From Cytophagales bacterium (lineage in GTDB: Bacteria > Bacteroidota > Bacteroidia > Cytophagales > Cyclobacteriaceae): DNA of 64,000 bases. The notes below the pieces were generated by a model, which worked only from the letters and a program-made list of their open reading frames with translations, ran no database searches and had not been told where the DNA came from. Each line of letters begins with the position of its first letter. Position 1 is the first letter of the stretch. Position numbers and translations under genes: made by a program. Positions 34,798 through 42,301 of the stretch are shown in pieces. Where the stretch lies: positions 248,001 to 312,000 of the forward strand of contig JAFLBQ010000007.1 in the NCBI GenBank assembly GCA_017303805.1. Direction: 5' to 3'.

Positions 34798-36498
34798 ATG
34801 TCGATAGAACTAAAAAGTATAGAAGAGTTAATTAACCACGGCCGCTACCTGGAAGCACGCGAGCGGAGCCTGGTGTTGAGAGCCGATACTTCGGTAGATG
34901 CGCAAAGAGTAACCCAACTGTTGGCCCTAAGCACATCTAAATGCGGTTCGCCCGAACTGGCCGTAGAATATCTTACTTCGTTGTATGCCCAATTTCCAAA
35001 CGACTCCGAGACAGCGGGGATTCTGGGTGGTATTTACAAAAGTATTTTCCGTAAACAACAAAACACCAAATTCGCGATACTGTCGCGCGATACATACGCT
35101 AAAAATTTTGAACAAACCGGAAACTACTATACTGGCATAAACGCAGCCACTATGTCGGTTATTGCAGGCAAGGCACAGCAGGGCCGCGAGTTGGCTCAGC
35201 AGGTAATCCTTAAATTAGAGAACACAGCGACTTCCGAATGGGAGTGGGCTTCGCTGGCCGAGGCCTACTTGCTAACCAAAAGCCGTGATAAGGCCATTAC
35301 TACATTTACCAAGGCCCGGCAACTTATTGGCACCGATTGGGGCAAGGTGTTGAGTGTGTATAATCAATTGTGGTTATTAGATCATTACATGCCGGTGCCT
35401 AAAGAAGTATTTAAAATTTTTGCACCCCCGGTGGTAATTGCCTTTACGGGCCACATGTTAGACGCGCCCGGTAGAGAAACGCCCCGGTTTCCAGCCGACA
35501 TTGAACACCAGGTAAAGCAAGCTATTAAGGCCGCACTTAATACGCTTAACGCAAGCGTTGGCTATTGTTCGCTGGCTTGTGGTGCTGATATTCTTTTTGC
35601 CGAAGCCATGGCCGAGCGTGGGGGCGAAGTGCAGGTAGTTCTTCCGTTTGCCGCGGCAGACTTTATCAACATTAGTGTAGCATTTGCCGGATTGGAGTGG
35701 GTGCACCGATTTAAGGCACTTCAAACCAAATACCCCAACCTTGTTTTAACACGCGAAAGGTATGGCGGTAATGACGACCTGTTTGTATTGTTAGGTAAAT
35801 CTATTTTTGGTTCCGCCATCTTGCGGAGCCGCAGCTACCAGCAGGAACCCTTTCTGCTAACCGTATTATCAGAATTTGATCTGAAGAGAAAAGAAGGCGG
35901 TACCCGCGACATGCTGCAACTCTGGCCGTTCGGGCAACGGCATACCAACATCAACCCCGATCCTTTGGTTACAACCGTGCTCCCTAACGAAGCAGCACCA
36001 CAAGAGCAATTGCCAATAAACCCGATTTACGATAGACCAGTGTTGTACCAGGTATGGTTGGATGTGAGTAAACTAATTGCAACCGAACGATCTACGGTAA
36101 TCAAGGCTATCAAGACAAGAGTAGATGGGAATGCTTCGGTAAAGTTGATGGAAGAATACCCGGAAGCAGTTTGGATAGGTATGGACACCGAAATTGCCTT
36201 GCTTGATCTGGTTCGGTTGGTTTGGAATGAGGTAACTCCATTGAAGCAGGAAAAACCGGTGCGCGTGGTTTTGCAGGCTGCCCCGGTTAAAGTTAAGACA
36301 GCAATGAGCGATTCAGATGCTGATACTCTATCAACGATCGCAAAGGTAATTCCGCACGGAATCATATTTGCTACAGCTACCATGGCCAGCGTGCTGGCGC
36401 TGTATCCAAAAAAATTTCACTTAGAGCAAGTAGGCAGTATAAACGTTGCTCCCGAACAGGGCTACCAGGATATTTTTAAGGTTGAATTTATCCGGTAA
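34798..36498 (+). CDS. TPR plus SLOG-like domain protein, possible nucleotide sensor
   Basis: A 566-residue cytoplasmic protein without signal or membrane helix. Residues 1 to about 200 are helical repeats of the TPR-S (TRAFs-binding/DUF4071-like) type. Residues about 210-300 form a Rossmann-like domain with a GH...APGR...FP start, a GYCSLACGADILFAEA segment and a VVLPF strand, resembling SLOG/LOG nucleotide-binding folds. The last 170 residues (DRPVLYQVWLDVSK to PHGIIFATATMASVLAL...IFKVEF) recall the end of a class III cyclase without its metal aspartates. It follows the receiver-cyclase by 16 bases and ends the operon. Binding of the cyclase product or a related nucleotide is a reasonable inference, not shown. 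Confidence 0.65.
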   Translation: MSIELKSIEELINHGRYLEARERSLVLRADTSVDAQRVTQLLALSTSKCGSPELAVEYLTSLYAQFPNDSETAGILGGIYKSIFRKQQNTKFAILSRDTYAKNFEQTGNYYTGINAATMSVIAGKAQQGRELAQQVILKLENTATSEWEWASLAEAYLLTKSRDKAITTFTKARQLIGTDWGKVLSVYNQLWLLDHYMPVPKEVFKIFAPPVVIAFTGHMLDAPGRETPRFPADIEHQVKQAIKAALNTLNASVGYCSLACGADILFAEAMAERGGEVQVVLPFAAADFINISVAFAGLEWVHRFKALQTKYPNLVLTRERYGGNDDLFVLLGKSIFGSAILRSRSYQQEPFLLTVLSEFDLKRKEGGTRDMLQLWPFGQRHTNINPDPLVTTVLPNEAAPQEQLPINPIYDRPVLYQVWLDVSKLIATERSTVIKAIKTRVDGNASVKLMEEYPEAVWIGMDTEIALLDLVRLVWNEVTPLKQEKPVRVVLQAAPVKVKTAMSDSDADTLSTIAKVIPHGIIFATATMASVLALYPKKFHLEQVGSINVAPEQGYQDIFKVEFIR

Positions 36499-36501
36499 GG
36501 A

Positions 36502-37350
36502 TCAATAATCGCCCAATGTCTCGGGCAATTGCGCAAGTGCTTTGGCAAGTTCTTCATCGTTGGGGGCAACCCCATGCCATTTATGCGAGCCCATCATGTA
36601 GTCCACTCCAAAACCCATTTCAGTTTTCATCAGGTTAAGAACAGGCTTGCCTTTTCCGGCAAGGGCTTTTGCTTTTTCAAGGCCTGCAATTACATCTTCA
36701 ATCTTGTTGCCATTAAACTCCTGCACAATCCAGCCAAAGGCTTCCCACTTGGCTTTCAGATCCAACAACGATAAAATCTTATCTACCGGGCCATCAATTT
36801 GCTGGCCGTTGTAATCTATGGTAGCAATCAGGTTATCTACTTTATTGTGCGGAGCATACATGGCGGCTTCCCAAATCTGGCCTTCCTGTTGTTCGCCATC
36901 GCCCATCAGCACATATACAAATCGATCATCGTTATTTAACTTTTTGGCAAGGGCAGCACCAATGGCTACCGATAGGCCCTGGCCTAAAGAACCTGAAGCA
37001 ATCCGTACGCCCGGCAAATGTTCGTGGGTGGCTGGGTGCCCTTGCAGGCGGGAGTCAAGTTTGCGAAAAGTGGCTAACTCTTTTACCTCGAAGTAGCCAG
37101 CACGGGCCAATGTCGAGTAGAAAACGGGCGAGATGTGGCCGTTCGACAGAAAGCTTAAGTCTTCGCCCTGGCCATTCATATTAAAAGCCGGGTTGTGCTT
37201 CATAATATGAAAGTAGAGCGCTACAAAATACTCGGTACAACCAAGTGAACCACCGGGGTGGCCGCTCTGGCAGGCGTGTACCATGCGCACAATATCTCTT
37301 CTGATCTGACTGGCAGTGTTCTTTAGCTTGGAATAATCGGGCTGAGCCAT
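36502..37350 (-). CDS. Transketolase, N-terminal (thiamine diphosphate-binding) subunit
   Basis: A 282-residue first half of a split transketolase. It has the QSGHPGGSLG loop near residues 28-37, the SNGHISPVFYSTLA segment, and a GSLGQGLSVAIGAALA helix. The diphosphate/Mg motif starts GDGEQQEGQ near 150 and ends in IDYNG, the usual GDG-about 27-N spacing. It ends at the TPP domain, exactly where single-chain enzymes continue into the pyrimidine domain. The C-terminal half is encoded at 16457-17413, same strand, downstream in the direction of transcription but 19 kb away. The stop lies 3 bases from the convergent end of the TPR/SLOG-like gene. Confidence 0.9.
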   Translation of the reverse strand: MAQPDYSKLKNTASQIRRDIVRMVHACQSGHPGGSLGCTEYFVALYFHIMKHNPAFNMNGQGEDLSFLSNGHISPVFYSTLARAGYFEVKELATFRKLDSRLQGHPATHEHLPGVRIASGSLGQGLSVAIGAALAKKLNNDDRFVYVLMGDGEQQEGQIWEAAMYAPHNKVDNLIATIDYNGQQIDGPVDKILSLLDLKAKWEAFGWIVQEFNGNKIEDVIAGLEKAKALAGKGKPVLNLMKTEMGFGVDYMMGSHKWHGVAPNDEELAKALAQLPETLGDY

Positions 37351-37425
37351 GAAGTAAAATTTTGCCCGAAGATAAGTCAGTTGACAAGATTATGAAACCT
37401 GATCTGACTCCAATTTCAAGTAAAA

Positions 37426-37965
37426 TTACTTCTTCTTTTTTGCGGCCTTCTTTATAGGCTTACGCGCCATCGCGCGCTTTTTTAATGGTTTGGCTACTGG
37501 CTTGGCGGTTGGCTTTGTTCCCAGGATTTGCGCTGCGTGGTTTTGGGTATCCACCTTTTCAATAACTTCGGCAATAACGCCCTTTTCATCAATCACAAAC
37601 GTTACCCGGGCCGTGCCCATAAACTTGCGGCCATACATACTTTTTTCTACCCAGGTTCCGTAAAGCTCATGCACCGATCTATCGGTATCGGCCAAAAGCC
37701 TGAACGGCAGGTTTTCTTTCTCAATAAACTTGCGGTGCGACTTTTCATCGTCTGAACTGATGCCCAACACCTCGTAGCCGGCTTTTTGCAAGGCTTTGTA
37801 GTTATCGCGCAGGTTGCAGGCTTCCAGCGTACAGCCCGGTGTTTGGTCTTTCGGATAAAAGTAGAGCACTATTTTCTTTCCTTTAAAGTGCGAGAGGGTT
37901 ACGGAGTTACCGTCCTGATCGGTGGTGGTAAAGTCCGGAGCCGGGATGCCTGCGGTTAATGCCAT
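37426..37965 (-). CDS. bcp: Thioredoxin-dependent thiol peroxidase (Bcp) with lysine-rich tail
   Basis: A 179-residue peroxiredoxin of the Bcp/PrxQ group, reducing hydroperoxides in the cytoplasm. The peroxidatic cysteine is C45 in DQTPGCTLEAC and the resolving cysteine is C50, five residues later as in atypical 2-Cys PrxQ. The domain is complete by about residue 150, near the usual family end. It is followed by an extra 25-30 residues rich in Lys, Pro, Ala and Arg, ending KKAAKKKK, which resembles the basic tails of DNA-binding proteins. The M23 peptidase gene is immediately downstream (2-base gap). Confidence 0.92.
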   Translation of the reverse strand: MALTAGIPAPDFTTTDQDGNSVTLSHFKGKKIVLYFYPKDQTPGCTLEACNLRDNYKALQKAGYEVLGISSDDEKSHRKFIEKENLPFRLLADTDRSVHELYGTWVEKSMYGRKFMGTARVTFVIDEKGVIAEVIEKVDTQNHAAQILGTKPTAKPVAKPLKKRAMARKPIKKAAKKKK

Positions 37966-37967
37966 AG

Positions 37968-39881
37968 TTACTTTAATTTTTCTTTGAAGATTGCTTCATT
38001 ACCGGCCTGATCTACCACTTTCAATTCAAAGTCGCCTACCAGTTGCACGTCTTTCGGTTTTTCTGATTTCAGAACTCCGGTTTTATAATCATATACCATT
38101 AACAACCATTGGCCATTTATGTTGGCTTCAAAGTATGCAATCCCAGAAAGGTTATCTTTTATTTTAAAACGGGCTCCGGCCGGAGTCAGGGCTATTTTAG
38201 TAATGGTGGGCGGAAGGCTATCGCGCAGCAACGTAAACTGACCAAAGTCGCGGGTGCTGAATTTAAGCCGGTTGTTTTTCCACTCGCTGGGCACAAACAC
38301 GTAGCCTTTGCCTTCTTTACGGTATAAGCCCAGGTCGCGCGATTGAAAGTAGTTTAACTTAGGCTTTAGCGTAACCGAAATGTTTTTGAAGAGTGGAATG
38401 GTACGATTGCCGAGGGTAAAGATTTCCTGGTTGTTCAATGTATCATATACTAGTTCGAGATAAGCCGTGTCGTAAAGCGATTGTCTGGGGAATTCAACAT
38501 CCATCAGGTTACTATAATACTTGTACTCGGTTTCGGACGGAATACGATCTTTAAAGTTAAATCGGATTGTACCCTGGCACGTAACAATCGAATCGGGTAA
38601 AACCTGTTTTAGATTAAGCAGGTACACGCTCTGGTTACTACCCTTGTAGGCGAATGCAGGCGCAGTGGTTTTATTTCGTTCCCAAACGGCAATGGGTTGG
38701 CTGGCACCACCGCAATCTTTTATCGAAAGTTTTAAAGTGTTTTCAATAATCTCAAAACTGTAAGGTTTACTTAATGCCGGAAGCAAGGGAGTTTCTGCTG
38801 TTGCCGGAGTGTGCTTTAACGTAAAACTTACTTTACTCTGATTTCCGCTAAAGTCTTTTAGTTGAATTTCTACGGCCCGGTCTTGTGCTACGCGAAGACT
38901 TTGTTTGGGAAGGCCCTGCGGGTAATAGTCCAGCCGGTTGCCGTCATCGATGTACAATTTGTTAAACCGGTTGCCTTTTAGTTCCAGGCTTTCATAATCC
39001 ATTAAGGCCAGTATTTGCCGGGTGTTATTAAAATCTACTTTATCAATTACCTGCTCAAACACTTTCTGGTTGTCGAGGTGCATTTCAATGTGGTTAATGC
39101 CATACCGAAACCGGCTGTTCTCCATTTTATCATGTGCCAATACTTCCACACCAATAAGCCCGCTGGTAAGAATAGGGGGTAGGGTGTACTCATCGCCCTT
39201 TTTAATTACCGAAAATTCGAAGCGCCCAAACTGATCGTTAATGCGCGATTGTGCGTCCAGTGTCTTTAAAGCAATCTTAAATACAATGGGCGCCAGATTA
39301 TCTTTTACTTCTTTAAAATCATATTGCAGCGGATTGATGGCCTGGTTGTTGGCATTGCGGACTTCAAAATGTAAATGGGGGCCGCCCGAGCCGCCCGTGT
39401 TCCCCGATAGCGCAAGCAACTCGCCTTTGGTTACCCGAAACTGATTGGGAGCAAACGCGAGGTCTATTTCTGAAACCTTGCGCTTGTATCTTTCTTGCTG
39501 AATAAAGTCGCCAACAGCACCTTTAAATTCTTCCAGGTGTGCATAAACGGTAGTGTTGCCATCGGGGTGGGTAACATATAACACATTGCCATAGCCACCG
39601 GTGGTTGCGGTTGCCCGTGTTATGTAGCCGGCATCGGCCGAGAGCACCGGTACGCCAATGCCGGGCGTATCAATATCCAGGCCGGCATGAAAGTGCGTGT
39701 TGCGCAGTTCGCCCATAGTGCCGGTAATGGTGGCAGTGTTACCGGGTTTAATCGGAAACAAATAGCTGCCCGATTTTGCAGGCATAGTTTTATCGGGGCT
39801 AAACTGGGCGTAGCCGGTTGTTAGCCCAAGGGTAATTACTGCAACAACACTACTTAACTTCGAAATCCAAAAGTTTCTCAT
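37968..39881 (-). CDS. Secreted M23-family (LytM-type) metallopeptidase
   Basis: A 637-residue exported peptidase. A signal peptide lies at residues 1-26 from the ATG at 39881. An M23 domain follows at about 40-175, with zinc ligands in HFHAGLDID (H...D) and GGPHLHFEV (HxH), and a GYGNVLYVTHPDG strand pair. It should therefore cleave peptidoglycan cross-links or other cell-wall peptides. The remaining 450 residues are beta-sandwich-like modules of unknown type. An upstream in-frame start at 39917 would lie deeper in the FAH gene, whose end already overlaps this gene by 32 bases. It lies 2 bases before bcp. Confidence 0.85.
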   Translation of the reverse strand: MRNFWISKLSSVVAVITLGLTTGYAQFSPDKTMPAKSGSYLFPIKPGNTATITGTMGELRNTHFHAGLDIDTPGIGVPVLSADAGYITRATATTGGYGNVLYVTHPDGNTTVYAHLEEFKGAVGDFIQQERYKRKVSEIDLAFAPNQFRVTKGELLALSGNTGGSGGPHLHFEVRNANNQAINPLQYDFKEVKDNLAPIVFKIALKTLDAQSRINDQFGRFEFSVIKKGDEYTLPPILTSGLIGVEVLAHDKMENSRFRYGINHIEMHLDNQKVFEQVIDKVDFNNTRQILALMDYESLELKGNRFNKLYIDDGNRLDYYPQGLPKQSLRVAQDRAVEIQLKDFSGNQSKVSFTLKHTPATAETPLLPALSKPYSFEIIENTLKLSIKDCGGASQPIAVWERNKTTAPAFAYKGSNQSVYLLNLKQVLPDSIVTCQGTIRFNFKDRIPSETEYKYYSNLMDVEFPRQSLYDTAYLELVYDTLNNQEIFTLGNRTIPLFKNISVTLKPKLNYFQSRDLGLYRKEGKGYVFVPSEWKNNRLKFSTRDFGQFTLLRDSLPPTITKIALTPAGARFKIKDNLSGIAYFEANINGQWLLMVYDYKTGVLKSEKPKDVQLVGDFELKVVDQAGNEAIFKEKLK

Positions 39882-40464
39882 CTTCAATGTAAGCACAAAG
39901 GTTATTTCCAATCGCAACAGGCCCGACCCCTTTGGGTGTACCGGTAAAAATCAAATCGCCCGTGCGCAACGTAAAAAATTTCGATAGGTAGGAGATTATA
40001 TACGAGAACGGAAAAAGAAGCAGACTTGTATTTCCCTGTTGCTTGATTTTTCCATCTATTTCTAATTTGAAGTTGATGTTGGCAAGGTCTTTAAAATCAC
40101 TTACTGGAATAAATTTGTCGGAGATAGGCGCAGAACCATTAAATCCCTTGGCGATATCCCATGGCAAGCCTTTCTCTTTTAATTTCTGTTGAATATCGCG
40201 TGCGGTAAAATCAATACCAATACCAATGGCATCGAAGTATTTGTTGGCAAATTGCTCTTCAATGTTTTTGCCTTCTTTGCAGATGCGCAGCACTAATTCC
40301 ACTTCGTGATGAATGTCGTTCGAAAAATCGGGAAGATAAAACGGCCCGTTATTGCGGATGATGGCGGTATCAGGTTTGGTAAAAATTACCGGCTCTGCCG
40401 GCCGCTCGTTGTTCAACTCCTGGATATGTTCTGCATAGTTTCTGCCAATCGCAAAAATTCTCAT
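39850..40464 (-). CDS. FAH-family hydrolase (acylpyruvase type)
   Basis: A 204-residue compact FAH-family enzyme with only the catalytic domain. IGRNYAEH is near residues 6-13, metal-binding glutamates are in HHEVELVLRI near 53-57, and the aspartate is in GIDFTARD near 85. The LRTGDLIFTGTPKGVG loop is near 165-180. The short length and these motifs match acylpyruvate hydrolase/oxaloacetate decarboxylase (FAHD1-like) enzymes. It differs from the longer sugar-acid enzyme at 312-1163. Its 3' end overlaps the M23 gene by 32 bases, so the two are expressed together. Confidence 0.85.
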   Translation of the reverse strand: MRIFAIGRNYAEHIQELNNERPAEPVIFTKPDTAIIRNNGPFYLPDFSNDIHHEVELVLRICKEGKNIEEQFANKYFDAIGIGIDFTARDIQQKLKEKGLPWDIAKGFNGSAPISDKFIPVSDFKDLANINFKLEIDGKIKQQGNTSLLLFPFSYIISYLSKFFTLRTGDLIFTGTPKGVGPVAIGNNLCAYIEDEKLLDFEVK

Positions 40465-40535
40465 GACTTTGGTTACGGTTAATCCAACACAAATTTAGGA
40501 ACATTAATATTGGAAATGGGCTATTTTACAGGGAA

Positions 40536-40569
40536 TTTTGATTTATTACCGGAAAGGCAATTACCTTTG
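40536..40569 (+). promoter_or_regulatory. Bacteroidota-type promoter for the M48 peptidase gene
   Basis: TTTTG at 40536-40540 and a perfect TAnnTTTG -7 element (TACCTTTG, 40562-40569) are separated by 21 bases. The expected transcript start (about 40576) lies about a dozen bases before the ATG at 40589. This supports that start codon over the longer in-frame start at 40538, which would lie inside the promoter. Confidence 0.65.
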
Positions 40570-40588
40570 CCACAAATACAAATGTGCC

Positions 40589-41386
40589 ATGTTTAGAAAA
40601 GTAATTTCACTCGCCCTGTTGCTATCCATTTTATATGCATGTGCTACCGTTCCGGTTACCGGCCGCAAGCAGTTAAGTCTTGTTTCCAGTGCCGAGATTA
40701 ATCAAATGGCCGCTCAGCAATATGCCGAGGTAATTAAAACCGGCCCGCTATCCACCGATCAGCAACAAACTCAATTGATAAAGAAAGTAGGGGTTAGAAT
40801 TCAAAAAGCAGTGGAGCAATACATGGCCGAGAAGGGTATGAGCGATCAGTTGGCTGGCTTTGCGTGGGAGTTTAACCTGATCAAAGACGATCAGACTGTA
40901 AATGCATGGTGCATGCCCGGTGGTAAGGTTGCTTTTTATACGGCCATACTTCCTATCTGTAAAGATGAAGATGGTATTGCCGTGGTAATGGGGCACGAAG
41001 TTGCCCACGCCATTGCTAACCACGGCCGCGAGCGCATGAGCCAGGGCTTGTTAGCCGAATTTGGCTTAAGTACCATTGGCGCGGCCATGGGGCAGAACCC
41101 AACCGCAACACAGCAAATATTTATGCAAGCCGTAGGCATGGGCACCAATGTGGGCATGCTCAAGTTTTCCAGAAGTCATGAGTCGGAAGCGGACCACATG
41201 GGTTTGATATTTATGGCGATGGCCGGGTACGATCCCAACACGGCACCTAAATTTTGGGAACGCATGGCTACACTTAGCGGTGGCCAACAACCACCCGAGT
41301 TTTTGTCAACCCACCCATCGCACGAAACCCGGATCAAAGACCTGGAAGGCTGGATACCGGAGGCGATGCAGTATTACAAAAAATAG
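40589..41386 (+). CDS. M48-family metallopeptidase lipoprotein (LoiP/BepA-like)
   Basis: A 265-residue lipoprotein (lipobox ILYAC, cysteine near residue 17) facing the periplasm. It carries the 'PVTGRKQLSLVS' segment seen in M48 family C proteins. The zinc site HEVAH is near 133-137 (MGHEVAHAIANH) and the third ligand is the glutamate in SHESEADHMG. The GGKVAFYTAILP strand that precedes the zinc helix is also present. Such peptidases degrade misfolded outer-membrane proteins. It is a single gene with its own promoter; the next gene follows after 51 bases. Confidence 0.92.
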   Translation: MFRKVISLALLLSILYACATVPVTGRKQLSLVSSAEINQMAAQQYAEVIKTGPLSTDQQQTQLIKKVGVRIQKAVEQYMAEKGMSDQLAGFAWEFNLIKDDQTVNAWCMPGGKVAFYTAILPICKDEDGIAVVMGHEVAHAIANHGRERMSQGLLAEFGLSTIGAAMGQNPTATQQIFMQAVGMGTNVGMLKFSRSHESEADHMGLIFMAMAGYDPNTAPKFWERMATLSGGQQPPEFLSTHPSHETRIKDLEGWIPEAMQYYKK

Positions 41387-41437
41387 CCTTGTAGCTGAAC
41401 TGATCTTCCGCGAAAGCGTTAGTACTGCTTTCTAACT

Positions 41438-42226
41438 ATGGTTGATGCGTACAATTTTTTGGCTTCGTGGCAACTCTTCCCTGAAAAGGGAACTTACGAA
41501 TTCGGCTCACGCCCGAAATCGGGAATCTATAAGATAGAATTGAGCGGCACCGGTAAAGAACTTACCATCAGTATGAACTGGGTAAGCCTGGAAGATCAGG
41601 CCTTTGCTTCGCAATTCACTGTGGTGCCCGATGGTGCGTGGAATGAATTTCAGGATCATGCATTAGGCGATGCGGTGCGCGCCACGTTTACAAGTCAGCT
41701 TGGTTTTGAGGTTGAGTTTACAAAAGATGCACAACCTACTCTGTTGGTTCAACATGAAATTACGCCAAAAGGATACCTGAAGGTTTTACATCAACACCTG
41801 AATGCGGCTGGCGAAAAATTCACTAACGAAGAAATCTATCACAAGCAGTTAAGTGTGTTGCCCTACTCGGCATCGATAACGGGCGCAGTGATAAAACCAA
41901 ACGAAGCCGGAGTAATTCGCCACCAGGCGCTGTCGGCTATGGAAGAGCAAACCAACATGCAGCTTACGCAGATCAGGCAGCAGATTGAATTGCTGGCTGT
42001 TCAAGCCAAAGAAATCCAAAAGCGCAAAGAACTTTCGATGATCATTTACAATGCGCAGATTGGTTTTGCTCCAGTTATCGGGCAAACCTACTTTTTGTAT
42101 GAGAAGGAAGATAACATGCACCTGGTTTCATTAGTGGGGCCAAAGGAGTGGGGGCGAAGTAAGCCTTACAAAAATTTCGTAGCAGCTGTAAAATTGCTGG
42201 CCGACCATACGTGGCAGGAGATTTAA
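41438..42226 (+). CDS. DUF2452-like protein of unknown function
   Basis: A 262-residue soluble protein without signal peptide. The N-terminal half is beta-rich (for example TYEFGSRPKSGIYKIELSG). The C-terminal part has a helix of about 45 residues (QLTQIRQQIELLAVQAKEIQKR) followed by 'FAPVIGQTYFLYEK...HLVSLVGPKEWG', which resembles the end of DUF2452 proteins. No catalytic site is recognised. It lies downstream of the M48 lipoprotein on the same strand and may be co-transcribed. It is convergent with the oxidoreductase gene. Confidence 0.6.
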   Translation: MVDAYNFLASWQLFPEKGTYEFGSRPKSGIYKIELSGTGKELTISMNWVSLEDQAFASQFTVVPDGAWNEFQDHALGDAVRATFTSQLGFEVEFTKDAQPTLLVQHEITPKGYLKVLHQHLNAAGEKFTNEEIYHKQLSVLPYSASITGAVIKPNEAGVIRHQALSAMEEQTNMQLTQIRQQIELLAVQAKEIQKRKELSMIIYNAQIGFAPVIGQTYFLYEKEDNMHLVSLVGPKEWGRSKPYKNFVAAVKLLADHTWQEI

Positions 42227-42301
42227 TAAACCGCAACTCGCATTGCGCTTTAACCCATTCATTGTTCGATCAACCGGAGGTAGTCATTTCTCAATTTATG
42301 C

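Noticed and set aside
22790-36498. A Thoeris-like (TIR plus SIR2/SLOG) defence system
   Set aside because: There is no SIR2 domain, the SLOG-like protein is 9 kb from the TIR gene, and a two-component cassette lies between. TIR plus a SLOG-like domain alone is not enough.
17414-36501. Prophage or transposon as carrier of the accessory block
   Set aside because: No integrase, transposase, terminal repeat, tRNA or phage structural gene is visible in or at the edges of the block.
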